Below, in pieces: positions 23,315 to 35,266 of a stretch of 64,000 nucleotides of DNA. Both the position numbers and the translations under genes were made by a program. The DNA lies in NCBI GenBank assembly GCA_902728285.1, contig CACVBU010000537.1, positions 61,863-125,862 on the forward strand. Direction: 5' to 3'. Under the pieces are notes generated by a model. That model was not told the origin of the DNA, did no database searches, and saw nothing but the letters and a program-made list of their open reading frames with translations. Within the stretch, counting starts at the first letter, position 1; every line of letters begins with the position of its first letter. This stretch comes from Clytia hemisphaerica (taxonomy: Eukaryota > Cnidaria > Hydrozoa > Leptothecata > Clytiidae).

Positions 23315-24674
23315 GAACAATAAAATAAAATATATATGAAAATGGATCCGTCGCATCCCTTCAAACCATCAAATGCAACGTTTGAACCATCTAATGCCAA
23401 ACATGTTGTTATTTTACATAGAGCAGTGGAGCTAAAAGGGGACTGACCCGGGGTAGAAGGGTTTTTTCACTTGCGTGAATGGAATTGAAATAAATTAAAA
23501 ATTGTGTGAATGTGAATTGGAAAGTCTTGCGTTAACAAAAATTGCGAAAAAACATGGCGTGAATGCACGAGAGATTTGATTCTATTTGTCACGGTTTGTT
23601 TATTAAAGTTTATTGAAAGATTTTTTTCATAATTTTACATTTTTCAACTCAGAGTGAATGCGTATGACTTATTTCTGATATTTTTCAGATAATCAAACTA
23701 ATTGTGATGCTAAACACTGCGATTGCTTTATGTCGGCGCATATGCAAAAATCTCGCAAAAAGGTCGAATGTTAAAAAAGCACGGCACTGAAAGGATTTAA
23801 AAAGCCACAAAATTAACTTCGTCATTTATCTTCGGTCGAAAATTTTTATTCAGTTTTTTTTCAAAGTACAAAATGGGACGACCAAGCCCTTATGCATTCA
23901 TAAAACCGAAGCTTAATTCATTTTTTATTCCCATCTTTTGAAATTTGAGCGTTATGTCAGTAATCTTTATTCTATTTTTTCTATAGAAAAGGAAAGGCTC
24001 GTGAAAAAAAGATGCAATCGAACATACGAAAATTATTTCTATTGGTTGTGTTGGCCGACAACACCAATTAACATTAAAATGTAAGTTATTCTTATGTTCG
24101 ATTTATTTGATACACCGTATTTAAAAAAGTTTGGAAGTGTCCATTTCTCTATTGTAATTAGCATTTCTTAAATTAATCGAATGTTTCAATCAATGTAAAT
24201 ATTTTGTGGATTAATTGTGTGTATAATTGCACGCTTTCTGGTATTAGACACTACTGTACTCTATAAGAATAATATTTGAGATGAAATTTGCAAAAAATTT
24301 AGGACATAATCATGGAATTTTGCAATAGCATCAAAGAGTGCCATTTTTGGAGCATTTTAACTGTTAATTGCTAATCGTCCCAAGTAATGCTCAAAATGTC
24401 CGTTATGAAAAACACCATTTTTATCAAAAAACGTGCGAGTAAATAGGTTGAAATCAAATCAAGGCTTTAAAGAGTCGCATTTAACTTCAATTATTTGATT
24501 TGTATGAATTCTCCACAATTTGTTAATGACCTTGAATACTTCTAGACTTATTTACTGATTAATTTTGCATATTGTTAAACCACTGTTATTCAGATACAAA
24601 GACTTTACAAGATGGTCAGGTCATCAACAACGATAAAGTTGCCACACACCTGCTGATGTCATTATAATTCGAAG
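23315..24674 (+). pseudogene. Copy 3 of the three-exon tandem gene, two lesions
   Basis: Exon A has an internal partial duplication (two FKPSNA/FEPSNA blocks) and has lost the GAAGAG-gtttgt donor. Exon B (23987-24080) is 94 bp because its A run gained one base, shifting the frame. Exon C (24594-24674) keeps 81 bp and its splice sites. This copy is unlikely to make the same product. Confidence 0.55.
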
Positions 24675-24890
24675 GTAAGTCTTTCTTGTTCATTTTTTAT
24701 TTTCAAGATCTAAACAACTTAATAAGGACCATCTTGCTTGCTTTTCTGAGGTTGTTTACCGAAAACGAAAGTGAAACTCTGTGAAAACGTCAACAGATTC
24801 GGGCCCAGTCCTTTTCCGAGAGGGAGAGGGAGGCTATTTCCATCATTTTTTATGTTACTCATATTCAGAAGCAATGTTGATTGTAGGGCC

Positions 24891-26423
24891 CCGAAAGTCT
24901 GAAAGTACTGGTTGACCTTTAAGATGCTGTATCTTTTACTCATCTTCTAAAGTCACAGATGTATCTGCATTTTTAGAAAGGCACTTTAGGTGTAGAAATT
25001 TTATTCCTATATTCCATTTTCATAACTTTATTTTCATTATCCAAGGAGCTAGGCCATATACTGTACTAATTTCGGCGCCCCTTTACATTTATACAATTTA
25101 GAATTTTAAGCAGTTTTCAGCCAAAAAGAGAAAAAATACCCAACAATTTTCGTTTTGCTTCGCTTGCGTCATTTTAACAACTTATTCTGAATTAATCCTT
25201 TTTTTATTTTAGAATGACGATGTGGCTGTTCAGCGTTTTTTTGTGTTATTTTACATTTATTTGACCTTATTTATTTGTATTTATACTTTTTTATTTTCTG
25301 TTCCCTTTTTTACACGTTTTTCTCATAAGAGCAAACTATATAAGAACATAAGTAAGGCCTCGATGGTTAATATATTAGGAAAAAGTTAAGAACATTTTTC
25401 TTAAGAAAGAGGAGAAGATAAAGAAACAAAAGAACCTGTTTAGGCTTAAAATTAAAAAAGAATTAAGAACATCCGAAAGCTTAAAATTTTTTAAAAATGT
25501 TTTTATAAAAAAGATGTGTAATCTAGGGTAATTATACTATATCTAATTGAATCACATCTGTCAGATTGAAAAATTATTCCTTATATTGAAACTATATCTT
25601 AAACAAAGTCAGCTGAATTGGGATCACTTGGTAACGTTGGGTAACCAATTTGGCACTCAAATTTTGCTACATTTGGGTACTGAAAGAATGACGAATGACA
25701 CGGATAAACTCTGAAAATATTGTAATTTTCACTTATGGGGAAATTTAGATTGAGAAATCAAAAACATTTCAATAAGGCACTCTAGGCACCAAATTTGACA
25801 TGATAAAAGAGCTCTTAAACTCGAATCTCCAGGTGATTTTCTCTGTTCGCCCTGCGTTGACTCGGATGAATGATGCTTTGCAGCTTTGAAAATTAAAGGA
25901 CCAGGATCACTGATCTCTAGTTACTCTGTAAAGGAATATGATATATGTGACTTGTAAAAAATTCAAAACACTAAGACTCAATATGACAAAATTCAAAGAA
26001 TTGGGGGCAATTAGGCTGAAAGTGTTTAGTGGAAGGGCATTTCTTATTTCAAATAACTTTCGATGAGAAAAAGATATATGTGACCTGAAAAAAACTCTGA
26101 CCCTAAAAACTGTAAGAGTAAAGATGACCAAACTCAAAAAATTTTGGTCAGTTAAGCTGGAAGTGTGTTTTTGCATTCAAAGTGTTGACTACAGAAATCA
26201 ATTCGTTCGAATTTTAAACCTCTATTATAATATGTCATAACAACCTGAAGCGTGCACATCCAACCGTTTTTTCGCGCAGACTTTGACTGTTTATTTCTAA
26301 CGGTTTAGCAGCTTAAAATCTGGCTGCGACAGCGGGTTTTTAAGCTTTCCATTCCGGTCTGTTTTAGGTACCCAAATAAGTAGCTTAATTTGGGTGCCAA
26401 ATTGGGTACCTAAGGTTTCCAAC
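24891..26423. other. No gene seen
   Basis: Copy 3 of the tandem unit ends abruptly at 24890. Apart from a TTAAGAACAT-type repeat (25316-25500), the sequence has no exon with matched signals. The minus-strand frame at 26176-25907 has no recognisable content. Confidence 0.35.
25316..25500 (+). repeat. TTAAGAACAT family repeat, copy 1
   Basis: It shares gcaaactata(t/c)aagaacat, then several taagaacat copies and agaacatccgaaagctt, with 27658-27905 and 28940-29140. The left edge resembles the acceptor-plus-exon A start of the tandem units (tag-AACAA...). Confidence 0.6.
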
Positions 26424-26555
26424 GGGCGTAGTGGTATAGTGGTTTTCGTGCTTAATATCTGTCCAGGAGGCCTGATCTCGATACCACGAGTACTTATACT
26501 TATGGTAAGGTACGAAAATCAATTTCTTCTTCATGGTTACAACCCAAAGAAATCG
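26424..26555 (+). mobile_element. tRNA-derived SINE
   Basis: The start, GGGCGTAGTGGTATAGTGG, has the layout of a tRNA 5' end with an A box. About 45 bp later gatctcgataccac resembles a degenerate B box. The tail (acttatacttatggtaaggt and beyond) recurs at 17430-17497. A free tRNA gene is unlikely because the arms do not close and the B box is degraded. Confidence 0.55.
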
Positions 26556-27657
26556 TAGGGCCCTCAAAGTTCTATTTTAAAGCTCATTTATGGTAGTGGC
26601 CAATCAAGTCTGAAAATCGACTGTCATATTGCATACCAAAATTTCAAAGTTGATGGAGATTTAGAAAAACATTAGTAACATATATAAAAAATGAACTGAA
26701 TAAAAGTTTTGACCCTTTCTAGCAAGTATTTGATCAATTGAATCACGGTTCAGCACCTGAATTGTAATTTCACAGTTTCAGTAAGTTGTGAGCAAGGGGT
26801 CAATGTTTGTAGCTTTTAAGGTGCGATTTGATTTTAACGCAAAGTTTAGAAAATATTTAGGTACCAACAATCTAATTATAGCATTAGTAACTCTGCAGTT
26901 GAAGCACTGCTCAAAATTTGAGACGAAAAGGACTATTTTATAACAAATTATTTAAGGACACCATTGTGTAGGTTTTTAAGGGGTAAATAGCTAAAATTGC
27001 ATTTTTTTCACGAAGCAATGAAAATTTCTTAGCAACTTTTACAAAAAACTTTTACCCAGGGAATAAATTCATAGGTAGCCTAGACTCAGACAACTTTTAG
27101 CCCTTACTGTTTTCTCTATCGGGATACAGAAGTACATTTTTGTTGTAGGTTTTAAGGGGTACTCACTGTTACAAATTGAAGAGATTTGGGCGGAAAAGAA
27201 CAAGATGAAAAGGATTTCATTCAGATTTAAAGAACCTACAGGAAAGCTAAGGTGCCCCTGCAAAAAAAACGAACAGAGCGAATTCATAACTGCTTTTTGT
27301 TATATTTTTATGTGGAACAACAATGAAACGAATTCAAACGCAAGACCGGAGACTTCGACTCCAAGAAATGACACCAATTTAAAAGTTTGCATCTTTCTTT
27401 AGACAACACACAAGTAATTTTTGCTATATTGTTTAAATATGGATAACAAAAAAGGATTCAAACAATATCACCATCACCACAATGTTAGCACCAAAATAAG
27501 TATTTTTCATCGCACATCTTTTTTTAGAAAAAAGAACTTAAACAGAAAAATTTGGAAGAAGAATAACTATATGTAATTTAAGAAAGGTTTTGATGATTTA
27601 ACATGCAACGAATGTATTTATAACTTAACTTGTCACGATCATTGTGTGTAAGTGTTT

Positions 27658-27905
27658 ACACGTTTTTTTCTTATTAGAACAAACTATACAAGAACATGGC
27701 TTCTTCCAGCTTCGATGGCCAAAATGTTAAGAACATATTAAGAACATTTTAAGGCTTTTTGGACTCTAAAACACCGAATTTCTTAGGAAAATACTCAAAA
27801 ATGGCGATGATAAGAACATGTTAAGAGCATTTTTAGGCTTAAAACTCACAAAGTTAAGAACTTCCGAAGGCTTCAAAAGTTTGATGTTCTTATAAAAAAA
27901 CGTTT
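27658..27905 (+). repeat. TTAAGAACAT family repeat, copy 2
   Basis: It begins after a pyrimidine-rich stretch and AG with AACAAACTATACAAGAACATGG, which contains an ATG opening MASSSFDGQNVKN before a stop. Several taagaacat copies and aacttccgaaggcttc follow. It lies just upstream of the five-exon array at 28018. Confidence 0.6.
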
Positions 27906-28017
27906 AGGTCCAATTAAAAACCAATAAAACAAAATATTGAATATAAAAGAAGACAAGGCTATCTAGAAATCAACAGGAAAAAGGGTTCAAAACCAAGATT
28001 TTTAGAGGAGGTTACAG

Positions 28018-28727
28018 ACGTGAGAGATATTGCGAGATTATGAAAAGATACCTTAACCATTATGGATGGATATCAATTGAAACAGAGTGGTTTGAAAATG
28101 AACGATACAACATTTTCATTAGGCATGACAAAACAGAAAGTAAGTGATATATTTATATTCCATTTTACAGACGTGAGAGATATTGCGAGATTATGAAAAG
28201 ATACCTTAACCATTATGGATGGATATCAATCGAAACAGAGTGGTTTGAAAATGAACGATACATTTTCATTAGGCATGATCAAACAGAAAGTAAGTGATAT
28301 ATTTATATTCCATTTTACAGACGTGAGAGATATTGCGAGATTATGAAAAGATACCTTAACCATTATGGATCAATTGAAACAGAGTGGTTTGAAAATGAAC
28401 GATACATTTTCATTAGGCATGACCAAACAGAAAGTAAGTGATATATTTATATTCCATTTTACAGACGTGAGAGATATTGCGAGATTATGAAAAGATACCT
28501 TAACCATTATGGATGGATATCAATCGAAACAGAGTGGTTTGAAAATGAACGATACATTTTCATTAGGCATGATCAAGCAGAAAGTAAGTGATATATTTAT
28601 ATTCCATTTTACAGACGTGAGAGATATTGCGAGATTATGAAAAGATACCTTAACCATTATGGATCAATTGAAACAGAGTGGTTTGAAAATGAACGATACA
28701 TTTTCATTAGGCATGACCAAACAGAAA
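28018..28727 (+). CDS. Array of five near-identical exons with 31-bp introns
   Basis: Exons lie at 28018-28139, 28171-28289, 28321-28433, 28465-28583 and 28615-28727. Each runs from ttttaCAG or ttaCAG to GTAAGT. Lengths are 122, 119, 113, 119 and 113 bp, all leaving remainder two on division by three; the differences are one 3-bp and two 6-bp changes. The only open phase gives RERYCEIMKRYLNHYG, SIETEWFENER and YIFIRHDQTE. The four introns are identical 31-mers, below the size most animal spliceosomes handle, so neighbouring exons may exclude each other. One exon per transcript would keep a constant frame. Exons 2-3 and 4-5 form a duplicated pair. No upstream or downstream partner exon was identified and the family is unknown. 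Confidence 0.6.
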
Positions 28728-28939
28728 GTAAGTGATATATTTATATTCCATTTTACAAACTTAGAATTTAATAGTCCATAGGCGAGTTCAAGAGCCCAAG
28801 TGAGAGGGGTTTGGCTCTAGAATGCCATAACATCATTTCAAATCTGCTAGCCATAATGCCCGTCATAATGCTAAAAGGTATTTCACAAAAAAATGGTCCG
28901 AACAGGATAAAAGGAAAGTTAAATTTGATACACATTTCA

Positions 28940-29140
28940 TTATAAAGAACAAACTATACAATAACATGAATAACATAAGTCTTCAATGGCCAAAATATTA
29001 AGAATAAGTTAAGAACATTAAGGCTTTACGCCAAAAATGGTGAAAATCAGAACATTAAGAACATTTTTAAAACTCGAAAAGTTAAGAACACCCAAAGGCT
29101 TCGAAAAATTTGGATGCTGTTATAAAAAAATGCATTAGGA
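28940..29140 (+). repeat. TTAAGAACAT family repeat, copy 3
   Basis: It shares agaacaaactatac, atggccaaaat, taagaacat copies and aagaacacccaaaggcttcg with the copies at 25316 and 27658. Copies 2 and 3 flank the five-exon array, hinting that the array lies in a duplicated landscape. Confidence 0.6.
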
Positions 29141-32100
29141 GAATTATGCTCAAAATATTTTGGCTCTATCATTAGAATCACTTAAGTTTTTTGTTATTCA
29201 GTACAATAGCTTAAGGGAAAGAATTCTGGCGGGAATTCAATCTGGCACATGGCTAAAAATCTGAAATTTGGCACGAATTTAATTTATCGGATAAAGGATA
29301 ATTTTGGCCGTGAAAACCTGTTTCAAGGCCTAAGTAAAATAATTTAAATCTTGCGTTTGAAAAAGAAAATTAATTTTAGCGGGAATTTAATTTAACGGTT
29401 GGGTGAAAAAGTTTTTTCAGAGAGAAATGAATAGGTGGATGGCTTAGAATGTGGTAGTTCAAGGATAGTTTTTGCCAAAAAGTCGTGTTTTTTGGCCCTG
29501 AAATGGCACAAACATTGAAAATATGTGACCTTAATCAAATTTAACGGAAGTCTGAAAAATGAAATTTGAGCGTGAACTTAATTAATCCTAAACCCCCCTG
29601 TAAACGTAATCAAATACAATCGAATCCGAAAAAAGTGGGGTAATATTAAATTGAGAGTCGATTGATCGATCTTGTACCATTGAGCTAGGCTGCTCATTAG
29701 GATCATGGTATACAAAATTTATATCCGAGATCACGAGGACGTTGATATCAAATATATATGGCAACTGTCCTAGGAAAGTAGCCACTCCAATACAGCTTGT
29801 CTATTTCTTGTTATAGCTGTCACGTTAGCAAATAGTTGCTATTCTACCCGTTCAAGATGAAAGTTCTATGTTTGGAAATTTTGGCCAAATGAACTTAGGG
29901 AGGAAATGATATGATATTGACCCAATCAAGACTGGGTGGGAGGAAAGAAAAATGTTATTATGCATTATGCACATCCATATAATTACATAAAGATTGAAAT
30001 AAAATTGCTTACTTATCACACTTACTGTACTGTTTCAACAAACTTGGAAAAAAAAGAAAATTTCGAAATCCCCACTGAAATTTTTATTCTAATTCTGTGT
30101 CCATACTGGTATTTTCTGTCTTTGAAAAATCCCACTGGATCTCCAAAGAAATTTTTTTATCCCCGGTGAAATTTTGAAAGCCACCGGGTCACTGAGACAG
30201 GGGTGTTAAGTGAGCTACAACATTTTAAAGCTTCCATAGTCAGAAAAAATTACAAAGACAATCACCAAATGAATTGTTATTTACCATCTATCAAAATTGG
30301 ACAAATATCGAAAAGGAAAATCGCATGCGAGATCTGTGATAAACGTTAAATGAAAAAAATCGAAAGACAAATCCAAGCAAACTTCAACTAACAAGCTTTC
30401 AAATTCAGAGAAAACAAGAAAAGCCAATTTACGAACTTTCAAGAGTCAGGAAAAATTTGAGAACATTTCCAAAAAAATGCAAATTTCAAGACGAATATCA
30501 AGCGAGCTGCAATTTTAGGAGAGAAATTACAAAGAATATGCCAATTTTCGACCTTGAAAATCAGACATGACCAAAATTACTTTGAAAAACTCAGCGAACA
30601 TGAAAAAGTTTCAATTCTTCAGACCTTACCAAACAATCAACGCATGTATAAAGCAATTCACAACTTTCGGAAATCTCAACTTAAAAAGTTCTTTAACATT
30701 CGATCTATAATATAATCCGTCAATTGAAATTTTAACATCGAAAATAGAATTTCAACTTGAATCCAATGTTTCGCTTCCCTTCTTGTATGGACCCCTCGAT
30801 AGTGTATAAAGAAAATCCTTTTCCTTCAGATTTTTATTTCGAACTCTGGTTAATCATTTTAAAAGATGATAGCTGCAAATAATCTAGCCCGAAAAGCTTA
30901 AATTTAAAGTAAGAGGGACCCTATTTGGTACAGTAATTCCCATTCGAAGAACTTAGTAAAAAATAAAATTATACCAACATCGTGGATTGGGGCTTTGGTA
31001 ACGACAAACCAATTCGGATCTCAAACCTTCCAGGTATTGTTCCAGTGCAGGTGACTTAACCATAAATTTTGCATGATGGTTCGAACCAATTCTAATTATA
31101 CGTCGACAAAACGGCGAAACAGACGAGCATCAATGGTAAGCTAAAAAGAGAAGAAAATTCATCGTGATAATCTACATAAAATTCCGCTTCCAACGGTACC
31201 AAGAAAGTTTACGCGGAATTTTTTTCTACGTTCAACCCTGTTTTATTGTATTTCGGCCAGACTATCAGGTTAAAAGAGGAGCTTAACTTGTTATCAAATT
31301 TTAGAGGCTAAATCCATGACTGAAGTAAACCTTTTCATAAATTTCGTCACGAACATCAATTTTTTTCAAATTTAAAGGCGTTTTCAATTACGCCCAGTGA
31401 CACCCACCACAAATGTATGCATCGGTTTGTCAATTCTTACCTGTATACATTGTTGATCTGATGAAGTCCTCTCATGAATTAATTGTTGACATTTGCATTT
31501 AGGTCTGATATCAAGGACTTTCGGTTAAGGTGTTATCTCGGTAACATGTGCAAAGCTGGAAATAATTTAAATGTTCCTTAATGCCTTGTTCCAAAATGAT
31601 GCTCTTTAAGAGTTTCCTTTGTTTAAAATTCTCGTGATAAAGCGATTTTCGTCTCATTTAGCGATCATCAATAGTTTTGGATTCCATAAGATAACATAAA
31701 TACGAGGTTCCTGTTGTGATTACAATGCAAATTTTTACTTCAGTGTTGGGTCATTATATTGAGATTCCATGTTTGATTTTGAAAACCTAAATAAAAAAAA
31801 CTCATTTTCAAATTTTGGAATTAAACAATTCAAACTGCTGCTGCTTTGCAATTTGACTTGTTTAATATTCGAGCTTTCATTGCCTGCTGTTCAAAATTAA
31901 GTTCAATTACTCTTGATTCCCAATAAAAGAAAAGCAAATTTAAAAGAAGGAAATTCTACATTTTATTTTGTAACAGCGAAGGATTGATCGATGTTAGCTG
32001 GCAGAAATTACCTCAAAACACTTAGTAAAGCACGTACAAAAAATCAGCTTTGGAAGTAAATCCCGGAAATAAATTGACCAGAATTTGATACGAGAAAAAA

Positions 32101-32415
32101 TCTCACACATACACATCACTTACCTTGTTTTCAGAAAGCTTGTGAGTTTTGACACCGTTTTCTGAAAACTTTCAATTTATTACATCCTTAAGCGCAAAGT
32201 TGAATCCCTTAGGGGAGTAAGACTCATTTTTCAAAAATAGAATCATCAAAAAACAAAAGATTGAATATTTGCTCCCAAAGGGATTTAAAATCACCTTTAG
32301 GGAGAGTAAATGTCTCTACCGGTGTTTTCCACTAACGGCTTTGAGTTGACAAAGATTAACAAAACGTAATAAAACACTGAATAGCCCAAAACTTTTCGAA
32401 CAATTTTTAGATGAT
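29141..32415. other. No confident gene; one MITE fragment
   Basis: A fragment of the ACACCCC family ends at 30206 (cactgagacaggggtgt) and its left end is missing. Weak exon-like pieces on the minus strand are 32161-32124 (38 bp, ttttCAG to GTAAGT) and an ATG segment ending at a gtaaga donor near 31441. They could not be joined into a gene. The remainder is AT-rich sequence without visible structure. Confidence 0.35.
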
Positions 32416-32939
32416 GGCTGCGTTTAGACCAGCCTGGCATTTGTAATTGCTTGCAGTATTCTTTTGAATTCTATTGTTCCGCGCAATTGTTCGGTTTGTC
32501 AAATGCCTAATGATGCCAGTGTGTTGGCATTTCGTTGGCATTTGTAATGCTATTTTGAGCAAAGGAATCCCCTTTTCTGGCATTTCAAATCAAACAAAGA
32601 AACCAAAACAAAGAGGAAAAATGACATTTTTGATTTTTTAAAGTATTTGCACGTTTTTTATTCAGTTCTTTCTATAGATTGTAAAATTTGCAAGATTTGC
32701 CATAGCCTAGCCCTACGGCAAAAAGTTTCAGTCTTAATGACAACAGTTTTTGAGAAATTCCATGCTTTTCATTGTTTGATCTGTCAAAGTTGAACTTGAG
32801 GGAATCACCTTTTCAGTAATGACTCTAAAAAGACGATTCCTTAAATGCCATGACAGAAAATACAATGGAAAAGCTATTAAAATCGAATCCCTTATGAGCA
32901 AATGCCAAATTACAAATGCCACTTGGTCTAAACGCAGCC
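32416..32939. mobile_element. MITE with GGCTGCGTTTAGACC ends
   Basis: Inverted ends start GGCTGCGTTTAGACCA and share ggcatttgtaatt further in. GAT directly flanks both sides (32413-32415 and 32940-32942), a possible 3-bp target duplication. Several ggcatt copies lie inside. The minus-strand frames here come from the element. Confidence 0.7.
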
Positions 32940-33189
32940 GATAAGAGTTTGTCGCGCGTTTTTCTTCCCAGAAAAATATTGTATTTCCCAAAGCAACACA
33001 AGAGAAATATCTTTAAATATTTTGTATTTTGCACGCATTTTCTAATCCACTATATTATTTTTCAAAAAAAAAACATAGACGTAGCGAGATACCCTGCAAA
33101 ATTTATGGATGAGAGCGGTTTTTATTATTATTATTAAAATGAATATTACAGGTTGTAGGCACTCAGTGGGCCTCTAAATCGATCTCAAT

Positions 33190-35169
33190 TTACAAATTTC
33201 GTGTGACGAATTTCTTTGGATGGCTTTTCCATGCTTCTTTCAACTTTTCTTTGAAGCCTTTTATGGAAACGGCAGCTACCACCTCAGACGGCAATTTATT
33301 CCACGTAGGGATGATTCTGTAGTAGAACGACTTTGTTTGCGGGCCGCGGAATCCATCACTTGCAAAGTTCGGCTGGAGTTCATATTTATGTTGTCGATTC
33401 GGACGTGGTCGACGGGTAGTTTTCTTTGGAATCGTAGCTTTATCGTAGAAGTGAAGATGCTTATAGACCTGCACCATATCACAAAAAATTCTACGAAACT
33501 CTAGTGTTGGTAATTGTAAGCTTCGTAGTCTATCCTCATAAGAGAGATTTTTGTAAAGTTTGACAAGCCTTGTCGCACGTCTCTGCACTCCTTCCAATAG
33601 GTTGACGTGTTTCCTTAGTTTCGGTGACCAGACTGATTGTGCATATTCAAGATGCGGTCGAACGAAAGTACAGTACAAAGTAAGAAAAATCTGTGGGCTA
33701 AGGTTTTGGAAGCCACGGTTAATAACTCCAAGCATCGAATTGGCCTTGTTGACTTGCTTAGAGATATGTTCCTCGAAACTCAACTCTGCATCAATAACAA
33801 CACCAAGATCTTTCTCTATGAAAACGTGTTCCAGTTGATTTCCATTTAGAGTATATGGATGTGCATGTTTAATGTTTGTAAACTTTCCAATTGTAAGTAC
33901 ATGGCACTTGTCTGGATGGAACTGAAGCAACCAGTCTTTAGACCATTTCTCCAGCTCCTCAATATCTTTTTGTATGACAAGAGAGTCATCGATGGAGTCA
34001 ACTTCTTTAAATATCTTTGTATCATCAGCAAAGAGTAGTATGGATGAGATGATTTTATCAGGAAGATCGTTGATATATAGAACAAAAAGTAGTGGCCCAA
34101 GTACACTACCCTGTGGTATTCCACTTACTACATCATTTGTTGTTGATTTTGACTGATTCACTTTTACCTGTTGTTTACGTCCGTTAAGGAATGCTCTTAT
34201 CCAATCAAGTGTAGGTCCTTTGAGTCCATATCCCATTAGTTTTTTGCACAATCGACGGTGTGGCACGGTATCAAATGCCTTTGCAAAATCGAAATAGATA
34301 CAATCTACCACTTTTCCTTCTGAGGTACTTTCACAGCATCTATCGATGTATGTTAGCAGTTGGGTAACTGTCGAGCGTTTGCTAATGAAACCATATTGTT
34401 TATTTGAAAGGAGTTCCAGGTCGTCGAGATGCTGTGTAATGTGCGCTCGTAGAATTGTTTCCATCAGCTTACAAACGATCGATGTTAAACTTACAGGTCG
34501 GTAGTTAACAGCCAAATTTTGTGCTCCTTTGCTCTTATAAATTGGAGTTACATATGCTAATTTCCATTCTTCCGGTAGGACTCCCGTCGATAACGATTCG
34601 ATCATTAAAAGTGCAAGGGGTTCTGCGATATAGTCTACAAGTTCTTTTAACATTTTTGGATGCATTTCATCTGGACCAAACGATTTGTTGTCATCAAGTT
34701 TCAGTATAGATTTGTAAACAAGATCTTTTGTTATTGGTATTCTTTTGATGACGCGATCTGTGCGGGACTGGAATTCCGGTAGTTCTCCTTCGGGTTCTTT
34801 TGTGAAGACACTACAGAATTGTTTCTGCAGGATGTCTGCTTTTTCATGGTCTTCATGTTTTAAAGATGAAATGTCATTTGGTGTTTTGAGTAGGGATGAA
34901 ACCCCACTTGCAGATTTTAGTTTACTTCGGACATGTGACCAGAAGATCTTTGGTTTACTTTTCGACTTGTCGCAGATACCTTTTTCGTATGACCTTCGCG
35001 ATTGTGTTATCTTTCGGTTCACTCTGTTCCGTGATGTTACGAAGTTTGTACGGTTCCTAGCTTTTTCTTCCGGGTCTTTAGACTTTAACCAGAGCCTATG
35101 AAGTTGTCGTTTTTGTTTTATCTCATTCTGGACCTCTTTTTTGATTGAGTTTCCAGCTTTGATTATCAA
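33190..35169 (-). CDS. LINE ORF2 reverse transcriptase part
   Basis: An open frame of 659 codons. Landmarks in order: KSFGPDEMHPKML, ITPIY-type finger motif near VTPIYKSKG, NYRPVSLTS, QYGFISKRST, FDFAKAFDTVPH, GIPQGSVLGPLLF, LLFADDTKIF (catalytic Asp pair intact), KDLGVVID and RPHLEYAQSVWSP. This is the CR1/L2-type order. The enzyme copies element RNA at a nicked target site. All visible catalytic residues are kept, but the frame is separated from the endonuclease by stops and a shift in 35170-35266. Confidence 0.9.
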   Translation of the reverse strand: MIIKAGNSIKKEVQNEIKQKRQLHRLWLKSKDPEEKARNRTNFVTSRNRVNRKITQSRRSYEKGICDKSKSKPKIFWSHVRSKLKSASGVSSLLKTPNDISSLKHEDHEKADILQKQFCSVFTKEPEGELPEFQSRTDRVIKRIPITKDLVYKSILKLDDNKSFGPDEMHPKMLKELVDYIAEPLALLMIESLSTGVLPEEWKLAYVTPIYKSKGAQNLAVNYRPVSLTSIVCKLMETILRAHITQHLDDLELLSNKQYGFISKRSTVTQLLTYIDRCCESTSEGKVVDCIYFDFAKAFDTVPHRRLCKKLMGYGLKGPTLDWIRAFLNGRKQQVKVNQSKSTTNDVVSGIPQGSVLGPLLFVLYINDLPDKIISSILLFADDTKIFKEVDSIDDSLVIQKDIEELEKWSKDWLLQFHPDKCHVLTIGKFTNIKHAHPYTLNGNQLEHVFIEKDLGVVIDAELSFEEHISKQVNKANSMLGVINRGFQNLSPQIFLTLYCTFVRPHLEYAQSVWSPKLRKHVNLLEGVQRRATRLVKLYKNLSYEDRLRSLQLPTLEFRRIFCDMVQVYKHLHFYDKATIPKKTTRRPRPNRQHKYELQPNFASDGFRGPQTKSFYYRIIPTWNKLPSEVVAAVSIKGFKEKLKEAWKSHPKKFVTRNL

Positions 35170-35266
35170 TATATTTTATTGGAACAAACTGGCTTTCTCA
35201 GATCAAGAACTTTTCAATTAAATATTGTCCACATATCTGTTACAGATTTTCCTCTCAATTCGTTGA

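Larger units (their letters stand above)
16835..24890 (+). repeat. Tandem array of about 2.2-kb gene units
   Basis: Three near-identical units start at 18868, 21085 and 23315, a period of about 2.22 kb, and a partial fourth copy starts at 16835. Copy 0 shares only its ends; its middle (17130-18450) is different sequence. Copies 1 and 2 carry a segment of about 200 bp after the shared 3' block (20870-21080 and 23100-23300) that copy 0 lacks. Copy 3 is cut off at 24890 right after gggcccc. The high similarity, including introns, indicates recent tandem duplication. Confidence 0.9.

Noticed and set aside
26424..26496. Functional tRNA gene
   Set aside because: The A-box-like start is good but the B box is degraded and the arms do not close; its tail recurs at 17430, so it is a SINE.
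32124..32161. 38-bp micro-exon on the minus strand
   Set aside because: Good splice signals but no partner exon with a compatible phase was found; could be chance in AT-rich DNA.
33220..35101. Several plus-strand frames of 60-118 residues
   Set aside because: They lie opposite the intact 659-codon reverse transcriptase frame.
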